A stretch of DNA of 64,000 bases from Planctomycetota bacterium (GCA_025993795.1 JAMQHL010000048.1:21069-85068), one strand, 5' to 3'. Numbered from the stretch's first letter, positions 1 through 9,407 are shown. The notes: generated by a model not told the origin, from the sequence alone. A program made the numbers and translations.

Positions 1-908
1 GCCTCAACCGCTTCCGGCATCTGGCCCATTTCCTTGTGGCTTTCGGCCAAGCCGTGCAGCATGTAGGCGATCTCCAGCGGCGCGACCTTGTTGGCTTCGG
101 CTTGCTGGATCAGCTTCTTGCGCTGCATCACGCCTTTCACAAATCGTCCGGCGTCGTGATAGGCCTCGGCCATATTGCGCTGGATCTGCAGCTTATAGTC
201 GGCGGGCATCTTCGCCTTCTCGGCCAGGTCGCCGGCTTTGCGGTACAGCTCGGCGATCTGTTGGAACTCGCCCTCAAGCTGCTTTTCAAGAATCGCAATC
301 TGCGGCGGCGCCGACGCCCCCTGCATGCCCTTCTGCACCTTCACGCTGGCCTGCATGGGCGCGATCTTCTGCTTAATGCTGTCGGCCAGATACAGCGTCA
401 GCGTGGACATGCTTGCGTCGTCAACGCCGATCTGCTCGGCCAGTTTTACGGCCTTCGCGAACTGGTCCCCGGCTTCTTTGGGGCGGCCGCTGCGGAACAT
501 GCACTCGGCGTAGCGGTAAGTGACATTGAACTGTGACTCGGGCGGCGCACCGCAGGCTACTTTCTTGGCCGCGGCGGTGTTGAAGGCCTCAATGGCGTCG
601 TCGAGTTTGTCGGTGCGGGCCAGTGCTTCGCCCAGCTTGGCATAGCTTGTGGCGTGGCCGTTGGCGTCGGCGCCGCCTTTTTCTTCAAGCTCGATCATTT
701 TGCGAAACGCGTTGACTGCGTCTGGGGCCTTTTCGCGGGCCAGCGCGATACCGCCCACGCCCTCCCAGAAGGCTGCGGCATCAAGTGGTTGAAGGCCGGC
801 CGGCGGTTCAAGCTTGCCCCCGCCAACCTCTTGCAGGATGACTTCGGCGCCGGACGTTTCTCCCTGGTAAAAGAGTTCCAGTGCTTCGTCGATCTTCGCG
901 TGCGCCAT
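1..908 (-). CDS. TPR-like repeat protein, 3' end outside the window
   Basis: The reading frame is open from an ATG at 908 to the window edge (302 residues seen, C-terminus missing). It is rich in Ala, Glu and Lys and made of paired helices with TPR spacing, for example the segments beginning TSYAKLGEALARTDKLDDAI and NMAEAYHDAGR. No signal peptide or membrane segment is seen, so it is probably a cytoplasmic scaffold. A GGAG sits 7 nt before the start. The next gene upstream (SDR) points the same way with about 60 bp between. TPR character is seen; partner and role are unknown. Confidence 0.75.
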   Translation of the reverse strand, partial: MAHAKIDEALELFYQGETSGAEVILQEVGGGKLEPPAGLQPLDAAAFWEGVGGIALAREKAPDAVNAFRKMIELEEKGGADANGHATSYAKLGEALARTDKLDDAIEAFNTAAAKKVACGAPPESQFNVTYRYAECMFRSGRPKEAGDQFAKAVKLAEQIGVDDASMSTLTLYLADSIKQKIAPMQASVKVQKGMQGASAPPQIAILEKQLEGEFQQIAELYRKAGDLAEKAKMPADYKLQIQRNMAEAYHDAGRFVKGVMQRKKLIQQAEANKVAPLEIAYMLHGLAESHKEMGQMPEAVE

Positions 909-970
909 GGGTGTCTCCGGTGCGAGCCTAGTAAATCGTCGTTCCAGATTCGAGGTTCGATGTGATCGGT

Positions 971-1789
971 TCAGCCCACGATCTTTTCGACCATGTCCCA
1001 CAGGCGGTCGCGCGAGTCCTTCAGCAGCGCAATGCCGTGGGGGCGGCGCTCTTTGAACCTTGAATAGAACTTGCCCGTAACGCCCTGCAACTCAGGCGCG
1101 GTGGCCATCCACACGGACGGTTTGGCGCCGTCGGTGGGGCTGCGCATCAGCAGGTTGATCCAGAACTGGATGAACTTGGGGAAGTGGCGAAACAGGTTGG
1201 TGCCCACAATGCCGGGGTGCAGCGAGTTGGCGGTGACCACGCCGGCTTCGCGTTCGGCCCAGGTTATGGAGAGCATCGTCAGCGCCAGCTTGCTCTGTCG
1301 GTATGCACGGCGCGGCGAGTAGACGCCCTTGAGGTTCGGGTCTTCCCAGTGGATGACGCCGTTGAGGTGCTCTTCGCTGGAGACATTGACGATTCGGCCC
1401 TTGGCGGCGCGCAGCGCCTCAATCAGCGCCCTGGTCAGCAGGTGCGGGGCGAGCGTGTTGACGGCCCAGGTTTCATCGTGGCCTTCGGGCGTGATGGTCT
1501 GCTTGTCGGCCCAGATGCCCGCGTTGTTGATCAGCGCGTGGATCTGCCCGTGGCTGGCGGCGATGCGCGCGGCGCCTTCGCGCACGCTTGCCAGCAAAGC
1601 CATGTCCATGGCAACGCCTTCCGCAGAGCCGCCGGCGGCTTTGATGTCGTCAAGGGCGGGCTTGCAGCGGTCTTCCGAGCGGGCGATGACGACGACATGG
1701 GCGCCGCGTCCGGCAAGCTCAACGGCGCCAATGCGGCCAATGCCCGACCCGGCGCCAGTGATCACGAAAGTCTTGCCCTTCAGGTCCAT
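971..1789 (-). CDS. Short-chain dehydrogenase/reductase (retinol dehydrogenase-like)
   Basis: 272 residues, classical SDR length. The Rossmann glycine motif TGAGSGIG is at residues 11-18, NNAG at 88-91, the catalytic Ser lies in VNVSS around 137, and the YRQSK pair is Tyr163/Lys167. The region after the serine (EEHLN) and overall pattern resemble the retinol dehydrogenase/WWOX-like branch, so NADP is the likely cofactor; the substrate cannot be told. The frame is open upstream, but the ATG at 1789 begins exactly at the conserved MDLKGKTFVITGA strand, so the longer version is rejected. A weak CATCAT hexamer lies 6 nt before the start. Confidence 0.9.
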   Translation of the reverse strand: MDLKGKTFVITGAGSGIGRIGAVELAGRGAHVVVIARSEDRCKPALDDIKAAGGSAEGVAMDMALLASVREGAARIAASHGQIHALINNAGIWADKQTITPEGHDETWAVNTLAPHLLTRALIEALRAAKGRIVNVSSEEHLNGVIHWEDPNLKGVYSPRRAYRQSKLALTMLSITWAEREAGVVTANSLHPGIVGTNLFRHFPKFIQFWINLLMRSPTDGAKPSVWMATAPELQGVTGKFYSRFKERRPHGIALLKDSRDRLWDMVEKIVG

Positions 1790-1977
1790 GCAGGGATGAT
1801 GGGAGTACCTGGGCAGGGGCGCAAGTGCGGTTCGCCTGCAACTGAAACCGTGTTTCGTTCTGGTCACATGAAGCGAGAGATCTCCACATCCCGCTCTTCC
1901 CGCCATCGACCGTGACACCGGTTGAGTCACTTGTTTTCCTGACAATTGCCGCAACAATCCCGCCTGGCATTCGGACC

Positions 1978-2018
1978 GCGGGCTTCCAGCCCGCAATTTG
2001 TGCGGACGGGACGTCCGC
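1978..2018. repeat. Two 17-nt mini-palindromes with 3-nt loops
   Basis: Two adjacent perfect hairpins: GCGGGCT-TCC-AGCCCGC at 1978-1994 and GCGGACG-GGA-CGTCCGC at 2002-2018. The second has a loop that is the complement of the first, so it is the same design in the other orientation. They lie just before proS. Two similar units lie at the far end of the window (63960-63999). Confidence 0.6.
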
Positions 2019-2036
2019 GCTCCCTACGGAGCGATC

Positions 2037-3569
2037 ATGGCTAAGAACATCAAAACCCGTGCCGAAGACTACTCGCAATGGTACCTCGACGTCATCAAAG
2101 CCGCGCAGCTGGCTGATTACGCGCCCGTGCGCGGCTGCATGGTGATTCGCCCCGAGGGCTTTGCACTGTGGGAGGCGATCCAGCGCGACCTTGACCGGCG
2201 CTTCAAAGAGACCGGCCACGTCAACGCGTACTTTCCCCTGCTGATCCCCATGAACTTTCTCGCCAAGGAGGCCCAGCACGTTGAGGGCTTTGCCATGGAG
2301 TGCGCGGTCGTCACGCACCATCGCCTTGAGAAAGACGACAAGGGCGGCCTCAAAGCCGCCGGTGAGCTTGAAGAACCTTTCGTCATCCGGCCCACAAGCG
2401 AAACTGTCATCGGCCACATGTACGCCCAATGGATCCAGAGCTATCGCGACCTGCCCGTGCTGATCAACCAATGGTGCAACGTCATGCGCTGGGAATTGCG
2501 CACCCGCCTTTTCCTGCGCACAGCCGAGTTCCTGTGGCAGGAAGGCCACACCGCGCACGAGACGCACGACGAGGCGCAGGAAGAAACGCTGCGCATGCTG
2601 GATGTGTACGCCAACTTTGCCGAGGAGTTCCTGGCACTACCCGTGGTCAAGGGCCGCAAGACGGAAAGCGAGAAGTTCCCCGGCGCCGACGCCACATATG
2701 CCATTGAAGGCCTGATGCAGGACGGCAAAGCCCTGCAAGCCGGCACATCCCACAACCTGGGGCAGAACTTTGCCAAGGCCTTCGACATCAAGTTCCTCGG
2801 CCGCGACAACAAGCAGCAGCACGCCTGGACGACAAGTTGGGGCGTTAGCACGCGGCTGATAGGCGCGCTTATCATGGCGCACAGCGATGACGACGGGCTT
2901 GTGCTGCCCCCCAAGGTCGCGCCCGTGGTGCTGGCAATCGTGCCCATCTTCAAGACCGACGAAGACCGTGCCAAGGTCTCTGCGTTCATTGACAAGGCGG
3001 TTGCGGCGCTTGTGGGAGAAGAGGAAGTTGCGGCAGCTGCCAAACGCAAGCAGGGCGACCTTGCCAGCTACTTCTTTGACAAGGCCACGGGACAGCGCAT
3101 TGTCGTGGATTGGCGCGACAATCGCCCCGGCGACAAACAGTTCCACTGGGAACAGCGTGGTGTGCCCTTCCGCATGGAGGTTGGCCCCCGCGATGTGGAT
3201 TCGGGCAACGTCGTGATGAAGCGCCGTTTCGACCGCGCCAAGGAAGCTGTAGAGGCCGGCAAGCTTACGCCCGCGCACCTTCGCACCGAGCTTGCAGACG
3301 TGCAGCGCCTGATGTTTGAGAAGGCCCTGGCCTTCCGCAACGCCAGCACGCATTTCGTGACCAGCTACGACGAGATGAAGGCCAAGCTGGAGACAGGCGG
3401 ATTCGTACGCTGCTTCTTTCACCACGGCAAAGAAGCCGAGGCCAAGATCAAAGAAGAAACCAAGGCCACCGTGCGCTGCATACCCTTTGACGCTCAGGAC
3501 AAGCGGGGCAAGTGCGTCTACTCAGGCAAAGATGACGCCCCCGAAGTGATCTTCGCCGTGGCCTATTGA
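2037..3569 (+). CDS. proS: Prolyl-tRNA synthetase, archaeal/eukaryotic type
   Basis: 510 residues. Class II synthetase that charges tRNA-Pro. The N-terminal block WYLDVIKAAQLADYAPVRG, the motif 1 region VNAYFPLLIPM and the motif 2 region FVIRPTSETVIG are those of the short ProRS type that lacks the bacterial editing insertion and carries a C-terminal zinc-like domain. The protein ends in VAY: a C-terminal tyrosine is a hallmark of this type, seen in Thermus. The ATG at 2037 has GGAG upstream and starts the conserved AKNIKTRAEDYSQWY block. Single gene, followed by its own terminator. Found in a minority of bacteria, including planctomycetes. Confidence 0.97.
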   Translation: MAKNIKTRAEDYSQWYLDVIKAAQLADYAPVRGCMVIRPEGFALWEAIQRDLDRRFKETGHVNAYFPLLIPMNFLAKEAQHVEGFAMECAVVTHHRLEKDDKGGLKAAGELEEPFVIRPTSETVIGHMYAQWIQSYRDLPVLINQWCNVMRWELRTRLFLRTAEFLWQEGHTAHETHDEAQEETLRMLDVYANFAEEFLALPVVKGRKTESEKFPGADATYAIEGLMQDGKALQAGTSHNLGQNFAKAFDIKFLGRDNKQQHAWTTSWGVSTRLIGALIMAHSDDDGLVLPPKVAPVVLAIVPIFKTDEDRAKVSAFIDKAVAALVGEEEVAAAAKRKQGDLASYFFDKATGQRIVVDWRDNRPGDKQFHWEQRGVPFRMEVGPRDVDSGNVVMKRRFDRAKEAVEAGKLTPAHLRTELADVQRLMFEKALAFRNASTHFVTSYDEMKAKLETGGFVRCFFHHGKEAEAKIKEETKATVRCIPFDAQDKRGKCVYSGKDDAPEVIFAVAY

Positions 3570-3572
3570 AGT

Positions 3573-3596
3573 CCCGCGACGGAAGTCGCGGGCTTT
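3573..3596 (+). terminator. Rho-independent terminator of proS
   Basis: Perfect 8-bp stem CCCGCGAC / GTCGCGGG with a GGAA loop, followed by CTTTCCC, starting 4 bp after the proS stop. The T run is short. Confidence 0.7.
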
Positions 3597-3615
3597 CCCG
3601 GCTGATATCCCTCGC

Positions 3616-3621
3616 CATAAT
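3616..3621 (+). promoter_or_regulatory. -10 box of a leaderless start (CATAAT)
   Basis: CATAAT followed by exactly 6 nt (GACTTG) and the ATG at 3628. No Shine-Dalgarno is present, so transcription should begin at or next to the A of ATG. No clear -35. Confidence 0.5.
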
Positions 3622-3627
3622 GACTTG

Positions 3628-4872
3628 ATGCGCAAGGCGTTTGACCTCAGGCCGCTGGACTTTGGCGACGTGATGGGGCGGGGGTTCTCGCTCTATGCCG
3701 CGGCGTTTGTTGCCTTTGCGCGCTGGTTTCTACTCGCGTACACGCTGCCGATGGTTCTGCTTACCGTGGCGCTGTACCTGATGTTCGACCCCTACAACTG
3801 GGTCGGCCATTCCGCCCGCCGTGAGCCCGGTGTCTGGGAAATCAACTCTCTCGCGGCCTATTACTGGCTGCTCAAGCTTGCTTCCGTCATATTCGGCACA
3901 ACGGTGGGCGCCGCCGGTGTCTACTACCTGGGCTCGCGCCTTTACGTCGGCGGTCAGCCCACCCTGGTCGAGGTCGCCCGGGCATTCTATGCGCGAAGCA
4001 CGCACTTGCTGGGCGCGTCGCTGTTGCATCTTGGCGCGGTGCTGGGCATCACGCTGGTTCTGTTCGGGTTGCCGATTTCGATGGCGCTCGGCGGTGAGGG
4101 GACCGGCGCCGTGGGCATGGCCGTCATGTTTTCCTTCCTGTGGGTGCCGCTGCTGGGCTGGTACCTGGGCGCATTTGGCCTCAATGTCCCGAGCGTGATG
4201 CTGGACGATGCTGAAGCAACCGAGAGCTTTGGTCGCAGCAAGTTCCTGACTCACGGTTTCCGGATGCGGCTGCTTGGCGTGATGGTATGCGCCGCACTGC
4301 TGGTCGGCGCGCCGGGGTTGCCGGGGCTGCTTACGGTGCCGGCCTGGGTCGGCCAGTCGCTGCTTGAGGACGCGCAGTGGCCGCTGATCGGCGACCTGAT
4401 TCGCGTGTTGTGGGACGGAGTGCTGCTGCCGCTGTTTTTCACGCCGGTTGTGGTGTTCTACTTCGACATGCGCTGCCGCAAAGAAGGCTACGATCTTGCC
4501 GTGATGGCCCGCAACTTCGGCATCGAGGAAGGCGAGATGATGCGCTATCGCATGAACCCGGACGTCGGCTATCGCCCACCAGGGTACAAGCCGCCCAAGG
4601 GCCGCCGGGCCAGCGTGCCGCGCATGCCGCAGGTGCAGCCACAACAGAACTGGGGCGGAAATCCACACTGGCAGCCGGCACCGCAGTGGGGCCCGCCGCC
4701 TCCCGGGTGGCAAGCGGGCCCGCCGCCGCCGGGCTGGATGCCGCCGCCACCGCCGCCAGGTTGGCAGCCGGGCCCGCCACCGCCGGGATGGGCCAACCCT
4801 CAATGGGCGCCACCACAGACCGGGCAAGGCCCACCGCTGCCGCGCATGCCATTGCGCCGGAGGGACCCGTGA
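3628..4872 (+). CDS. Polytopic membrane protein with proline-rich tail, first gene of the MoxR/DUF58 operon
   Basis: 414 residues. Hydrophobic body with about five or six predicted membrane segments (for example FARWFLLAYTLPMVLLTVAL and GAVGMAVMFSFLWVPLLGWY), then DMRCRKEGYDLAVMARNFG, a signature often seen at the end of membrane proteins in MoxR/DUF58 operons. The last 100 residues are a cytoplasm-like tail with four PPGW repeats rich in Pro, Gly, Trp and Gln, possibly a low-affinity binding arm. A TTG lies one codon upstream; the ATG at 3628 is chosen because a -10 box sits 6 nt before it. It overlaps the next gene by 4 bp (GTGA). Exact function unknown. Confidence 0.8.
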   Translation: MRKAFDLRPLDFGDVMGRGFSLYAAAFVAFARWFLLAYTLPMVLLTVALYLMFDPYNWVGHSARREPGVWEINSLAAYYWLLKLASVIFGTTVGAAGVYYLGSRLYVGGQPTLVEVARAFYARSTHLLGASLLHLGAVLGITLVLFGLPISMALGGEGTGAVGMAVMFSFLWVPLLGWYLGAFGLNVPSVMLDDAEATESFGRSKFLTHGFRMRLLGVMVCAALLVGAPGLPGLLTVPAWVGQSLLEDAQWPLIGDLIRVLWDGVLLPLFFTPVVVFYFDMRCRKEGYDLAVMARNFGIEEGEMMRYRMNPDVGYRPPGYKPPKGRRASVPRMPQVQPQQNWGGNPHWQPAPQWGPPPPGWQAGPPPPGWMPPPPPPGWQPGPPPPGWANPQWAPPQTGQGPPLPRMPLRRRDP

Positions 4873-5771
4873 CGAGACGCGTCCCGGCTGGTGCGTATGT
4901 GGGCCTGTTCGTTTGCGTCGCGCTGTTGCTGGCAGGCGTGCCGCTGCATGCCCAGAACACGGGGCAAGAACCCAAGGCCAAGCGGATTCTTGAGCGGCCG
5001 GAGTACAAGGGATACCGGGTCGAGACCCGCGAGTACGAAGGCGGCGAGGGTCAACCCGGTGACGTTTCCAATCAGCCATCGACCAACAGCCAGCCAGGTG
5101 AAGACAGCGGCTACTCTGAAGGCGAGACGGGGTGGCGCAAAGAGCGCGGATATCGCCGCAGCGGCGAAGCCGGACCGTCCCGCACGCCCCAGCGCCCGAG
5201 TGGCCGCGAAGACAGCAGCAGCAGCGGCTCGTCAGCGGACCTGAGCTGGCTTGGCGCGGTGTTTCAGGTTGTGTTCTGGGTAATCGTGATTGCTGCGGCG
5301 CTGGTGGCGATCTTTTTCATTGTGAAGGCCCTGATGGGCCTCAAGCTGAAGCGCAAGCCCAAGGCCGCAAAGAAGAAAGCAAACAGCCGGAAGAAACCTG
5401 GCGAAAGCACTGTAGCGCCTGCTGACGACAACCTGCCGGAATTGCCGCCGGAGTTCGAAGACGCGCTGGTTCTCGCGCAGCGCGAATTCGAAGCGGCCCT
5501 GCATGCCCGCGACTGGGCCAAGGCGGCGCTGCTTGCTTACCGCATATTCTGGCTCAGGGCCGGTTGGCGCGGATGTGTTGAGCAGGCCGACGTAAAGACC
5601 TGGCGCGACGCACTGGCAATGGTGCGCGGCAGTGAAATGCGCGTGCGCGTACGGGAGCTGTTGCCGCTGGTAGAGAGCGTTCGCTACGGGCAGCACGTGC
5701 CGGCTGAGCGCGAGTTTGAAGACTGGAAACGCCGCCTGGACCAGATTGAACCGCGCGGGGTGCTGAGTTGA
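4869..5771 (+). CDS. DUF4129-type membrane protein
   Basis: 300 residues. The GTG at 4869 overlaps the stop of the gene before (GTGA), so translation is coupled. Signal peptide VGLFVCVALLLAGVPLHAQ, then a charged low-complexity stretch outside the membrane, a transmembrane helix at FQVVFWVIVIAAALVAIFFI, a Lys-rich stop-transfer, and a cytoplasmic helical domain (FEAALHARDWAKAALLAYRI, then Trp-Arg-Gly and LLPLVESVRYG) that fits the DUF4129 C-terminal domain. DUF4129, DUF4350, MoxR and DUF58 genes are commonly clustered; the domain's role is unknown. A much longer open frame upstream is only the shadow of the preceding gene. Confidence 0.8.
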   Translation: MTRRVPAGAYVGLFVCVALLLAGVPLHAQNTGQEPKAKRILERPEYKGYRVETREYEGGEGQPGDVSNQPSTNSQPGEDSGYSEGETGWRKERGYRRSGEAGPSRTPQRPSGREDSSSSGSSADLSWLGAVFQVVFWVIVIAAALVAIFFIVKALMGLKLKRKPKAAKKKANSRKKPGESTVAPADDNLPELPPEFEDALVLAQREFEAALHARDWAKAALLAYRIFWLRAGWRGCVEQADVKTWRDALAMVRGSEMRVRVRELLPLVESVRYGQHVPAEREFEDWKRRLDQIEPRGVLS

Positions 5772-7039
5772 GCGAGCCCGCGCCCCAGGCCAATCCCGTC
5801 CGACGCGAAACCATTTTCCGCGTGGTCATGGTCGGTGCGTTCATCGTGACTACCGTGATCTGGCTCGTGGTCGGCATATTTGACGCGCCACTGGTGCCCG
5901 ACAACTTCACGAACAGCCATTCGGGCTCGCCGGGTGGTCACCACGCGTTTGTCGAGCTGCTGAAAGAGAACGGGCGCACGGTGCGGCGAGAGGCCGTCCG
6001 CCTGGAGTTGCCCGAGTACGATGCATACAAAGGCGCGACGTTGATGATTCTGGAGCCTCGCCCCGAGTTCGTGGACGAGTATCCCGGCGAGCTGGAGAAC
6101 CTGCTGAAAGACGCGCGCGACATGCCTTCCAGTGTTGTTCTCGCGCTGCCGAAGCGGGCCTACTACCCCGAGTACGAGGACGAGAACGGCGACCTTGTAC
6201 TTACGGAAGTGATTTTTCCACCCGACTTCGTCGATGAACTGATGCGGCAATCAGGCTTCGACCGCTGGTTCAAGGTCGGCCATGACAGGCGCGACAAGGT
6301 GCCCGTCTTGTCGATCGAGAACGGCGCAGACCGCCAGGTCAGCACCGAGATTCACCATCCCGTGCAAGTGCTGCGGCCGAGAAGTGAACTGTCAGACCTG
6401 CCCGCAACCGTTGAAATCATTGCCGCCACTGACCGCGGTGACGCAATCGCTGTTCGGCTGCGCGGCGGCCTGGTGCTGGTCAGCGACCCGGACATGTTCT
6501 CCAACCGCTTTCTCGGTGAGCCCGGGATGGCGGACCTGGCGTTGGCGATGCTGCGAGGAGCGCCCCCGAAGGGCGAAATCGTCATCGACGAGGCGCTGCA
6601 CGGGTTTGGCGCAGACTCAAGTCTTGAGTACCTTGCAGCCACTCCGCCGGGGTTGTGGGTGACGCTGAGCGTAGTGCTTGTAATGCTGCTGTTCGGCTGG
6701 CGACAGGCGACGGTGCTACGCCCGATTGATGCCGAGGTGCAGGACCGCGCCGAGCGACGGTATGCGATCGAGGGCCTGGCACGAATGATGGAGCGCACAG
6801 GTGCCCATGATGAAGCCGCACGGCGCATCGTAAGGCGGTCGTGGCTTGTCCTGGGCCAAGGGGTGGCGCAGGTGCAGGGCGCGGGCAAAGCCACTACGGC
6901 GATTCGCAAGGGGCGCACCGGGCGCGTCGTGAGGATGTCAGGCGCAAGCAGCGAGGAAAAACTTGTCAACATCGCGCGTCGTGTGGCACACCAGAAACGC
7001 TCGGGCGAAACCGAACACAGCCAGCTATGGTCAGACTGA
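5768..7039 (+). CDS. DUF4350 membrane protein
   Basis: 423 residues. The TTG at 5768 overlaps the previous TGA (TTGA), again coupled. A membrane anchor near the N-terminus (VVMVGAFIVTTVIWLVVGIF) is followed by the DUF4350 signature NSHSGSPGGHHAFVELLKEN, an extracytoplasmic GATase-like fold with segments LMILEPRPEF and IVIDEALHGFG, and a second membrane helix WVTLSVVLVMLLFGWRQA. The C-terminal third is a charged cytoplasmic helical region. In related operons this protein is thought to act with MoxR and DUF58; no enzymatic activity is established. Confidence 0.85.
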   Translation: MSEPAPQANPVRRETIFRVVMVGAFIVTTVIWLVVGIFDAPLVPDNFTNSHSGSPGGHHAFVELLKENGRTVRREAVRLELPEYDAYKGATLMILEPRPEFVDEYPGELENLLKDARDMPSSVVLALPKRAYYPEYEDENGDLVLTEVIFPPDFVDELMRQSGFDRWFKVGHDRRDKVPVLSIENGADRQVSTEIHHPVQVLRPRSELSDLPATVEIIAATDRGDAIAVRLRGGLVLVSDPDMFSNRFLGEPGMADLALAMLRGAPPKGEIVIDEALHGFGADSSLEYLAATPPGLWVTLSVVLVMLLFGWRQATVLRPIDAEVQDRAERRYAIEGLARMMERTGAHDEAARRIVRRSWLVLGQGVAQVQGAGKATTAIRKGRTGRVVRMSGASSEEKLVNIARRVAHQKRSGETEHSQLWSD

Positions 7040-7063
7040 GTGCGCGTCGTGTAAGGAAACGAA

Positions 7064-8086
7064 ATGAACGAGTTCAATGAACCGATGCCCGACCCGTCAC
7101 AGGCTGCAACGCCGATGCCGGCGACAGAGCCTCCAGAGCGCAAAATGCAGCGGTTTGCCGACGCGCTTGAGCACGCAGTCGACAAAGTGGTAAAGGGCCA
7201 GCCGGGCGTCGTGCGCCACATCCTGGTCGCGATGCTGGTACAGGGGCACGTCCTGCTTGAGGGCAACCCCGGCACCGCCAAGACTCTGCTGGTGCGCACA
7301 CTTGGCAAGCTGTGCCAGCTTGAGTTCCGGCGCATCCAGTTTACGCCCGACCTGATGCCCAGCGACATTACGGGCACCAGCATCTTCCGGCCCGATACCG
7401 CACAGTTCGAGTTCCGGCGCGGGCCGGTGTTTACGCAACTGCTGCTGGCAGACGAGATCAACCGCGCGCCCGCGCGCACACAGGCTGCGCTGCTGCAGGC
7501 GATGCAGGAACGGATTGTCAGCGCCGATGGCCACGACCACGAGCTGTCGGACATCTTCTCGGTGATCGCAACCCAGAACCCGCTTGAGAACGAGGGCACC
7601 TACCCATTGCCCGAGGCAGAGCTGGATCGCTTCCTGTTCAAGCTGATGATTGAGTACCCCGACGAGCGCGCCGAAAGCGACATTCTGAAGCAGCACGGGG
7701 CGCCCCGCACCGCCGACGAGTTCGCAGGCCTGGCCGGCAAGCCGCTGTTCGGCAGTGCCGAAATCATGGCGATGCGCAAGATTGTCATGCGCGTCGAAGT
7801 GCGGCCCGATATCTCGGACTACACGCTTGCGATCATACGGGCCACGCGCGAGCACCCGTTTCTTCGTGCCGGCGCCAGCACACGCGCCGGCGTCATGCTG
7901 CTGCGTGCCGCGCGCGCCCTTGCCGCCACACACGGCCGCGGCTTTGTTGTGCCCGACGACGTGCGCGCGCTAGCCCCCAGTGCGCTGCGCCACAGGCTGT
8001 ACCGCACCGCAGCCGCCGAAATGGAAGGAACCAGCACAGACGCAATCCTGGAAGACATCGTGCAGAGAATACCGCCGCCACGGTAA
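7064..8086 (+). CDS. moxR: MoxR-family AAA+ ATPase
   Basis: 340 residues. Walker A GNPGTAKT at residues 67-74, Walker B LLLADEINR around 126-134, sensor 1 in VIATQNPLENEGTYPLPEAE, and the MoxR lid region with FLRAGASTRAG. MoxR ATPases are chaperone-like and help mature or insert cofactors and partner proteins; DUF58 proteins are their usual partners. It has a good AAGGAAA site before the ATG and lies 24 bp after the DUF4350 gene. The DUF58 start follows 4 bp after its stop, so the two are co-translated. Confidence 0.96.
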   Translation: MNEFNEPMPDPSQAATPMPATEPPERKMQRFADALEHAVDKVVKGQPGVVRHILVAMLVQGHVLLEGNPGTAKTLLVRTLGKLCQLEFRRIQFTPDLMPSDITGTSIFRPDTAQFEFRRGPVFTQLLLADEINRAPARTQAALLQAMQERIVSADGHDHELSDIFSVIATQNPLENEGTYPLPEAELDRFLFKLMIEYPDERAESDILKQHGAPRTADEFAGLAGKPLFGSAEIMAMRKIVMRVEVRPDISDYTLAIIRATREHPFLRAGASTRAGVMLLRAARALAATHGRGFVVPDDVRALAPSALRHRLYRTAAAEMEGTSTDAILEDIVQRIPPPR

Positions 8087-8090
8087 ATCC

Positions 8091-9407
8091 ATGGGTTACT
8101 CGCCAACACGCATTACGCTGATCCTGGGGCTGGCGCTCGTTGCCCTGAGCGTGTTTGCGTTGACCGATGCATCGCTGGTGCTGCCGTGGTCGGTTGCATG
8201 TGGCGGTCTGTGCCTGGTGATTGCCGTGGACGCGTTGTTTCTGCCGCGCAAGGCGCAACTCGGTCTGCACCGCGGCGTGCCGACAGAAGTCGGCATTGGC
8301 GTTCCCTTCACCATGACGCTCGCCCTGCAGAACGAGAGTGCCCGCGCCATCCATGGCGCGGTCTTTGACCTGTTGCCGCCAAGCATGGAAGGGCTGCGCG
8401 TGGCGCTGCCCTACGCGCTGTCACCCGACGAGCAGGCCGAGTGGAGTTTCGAGCTGACCGCCCATGATCGCGGGGCATTCACACTGGACGCGGCAACGAT
8501 CGTGATGACCGGCCCGTTGCGCCTGATGCGCCGCATCGTGCGGGGCAGCGCGCCGGCCACGGTGTCCGTGATCCCGGGCGTCGAAATCCTGCGCAGCAAC
8601 GAACTGATCCTGAAGGCGGCCCGCGACGCCGACGCCGGCATCACCCGCGCCCGCGGCATCGGTCGCGGCGGCGAGTTTGAGTCGCTCGCGCCCTATGTGC
8701 CCGGCGACCCGCCGCAAGCGGTGGACTGGAAGGCTTATGCGCGCACCGGCCAGCTGGCTGTGCGCCGCTATGTGCCCGAGCGCCGACGCCACATCATGCT
8801 TGCATGCGACGCCGGGCGCCTGATGGGCACGCGCGTGGGCAGCACGCGCAAGATTGACCTGGCACTGGAAGCGATGACCCGCGTCGCGGCGGCGGCGCTG
8901 CAACGCGGCGACCTGGTTGGCATGGTGATCTTTGATGGCGAAGTGCAGAGCCTCATACCCCCGCGTGCGGGCAGCGGGCAGCTTGCCAAGATCGTGCGGG
9001 CGTCACTGAACGTCAAGCCGCGCCACACCGAGACCGCATTCACGCCGGCGTTTGTGGCGCTGAACCACGCGCTGCCGCGGCGCGCGCTGGTGATCCTGGC
9101 AACGGACTTTGACAACGAGGCCCAGGGCTGGGAGTTGCAGCGCAACATCGCGCAGATTACGCGCCGGCACGTTGCGATTGTGGCTGCCATGCGCGACCCG
9201 GTGTACCACGCGACGGTGGCCGCCGAGGTCAACGACGCCAGCGACGCTTACCGCCAACTCGCGTCGCTGACGCTGCTAGAAGAGCGCCAGATGATCCTCA
9301 GCCGTATCCACTCAACCGGCGTGCATGTGATCGACGCCGAGCCCGCCGAGCTGCAAGGCCCGCTGCTCAACATGTACGGCAGCGTCGTCACCGGCGGCCG
9401 CCTGTAA
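8091..9407 (+). CDS. DUF58 domain protein (VWA-like partner of MoxR)
   Basis: 438 residues. Two N-terminal membrane helices (LILGLALVALSVFALT, WSVACGGLCLVIAVDALFL), a beta-rich middle, then the DUF58 hallmark GGEFESLAPYVPGDPPQAVDWKAYARTGQL and a VWA-like remainder starting at HIMLACDAGRLMG. The ATG at 8091 starts 4 bp after the moxR stop, with no clear ribosome site, pointing to coupling. The last 35 codons are repeated as a 109-bp copy at 12158-12266, so the 3' end is one arm of the direct repeat that brackets the next two genes. Confidence 0.93.
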   Translation: MGYSPTRITLILGLALVALSVFALTDASLVLPWSVACGGLCLVIAVDALFLPRKAQLGLHRGVPTEVGIGVPFTMTLALQNESARAIHGAVFDLLPPSMEGLRVALPYALSPDEQAEWSFELTAHDRGAFTLDAATIVMTGPLRLMRRIVRGSAPATVSVIPGVEILRSNELILKAARDADAGITRARGIGRGGEFESLAPYVPGDPPQAVDWKAYARTGQLAVRRYVPERRRHIMLACDAGRLMGTRVGSTRKIDLALEAMTRVAAAALQRGDLVGMVIFDGEVQSLIPPRAGSGQLAKIVRASLNVKPRHTETAFTPAFVALNHALPRRALVILATDFDNEAQGWELQRNIAQITRRHVAIVAAMRDPVYHATVAAEVNDASDAYRQLASLTLLEERQMILSRIHSTGVHVIDAEPAELQGPLLNMYGSVVTGGRL

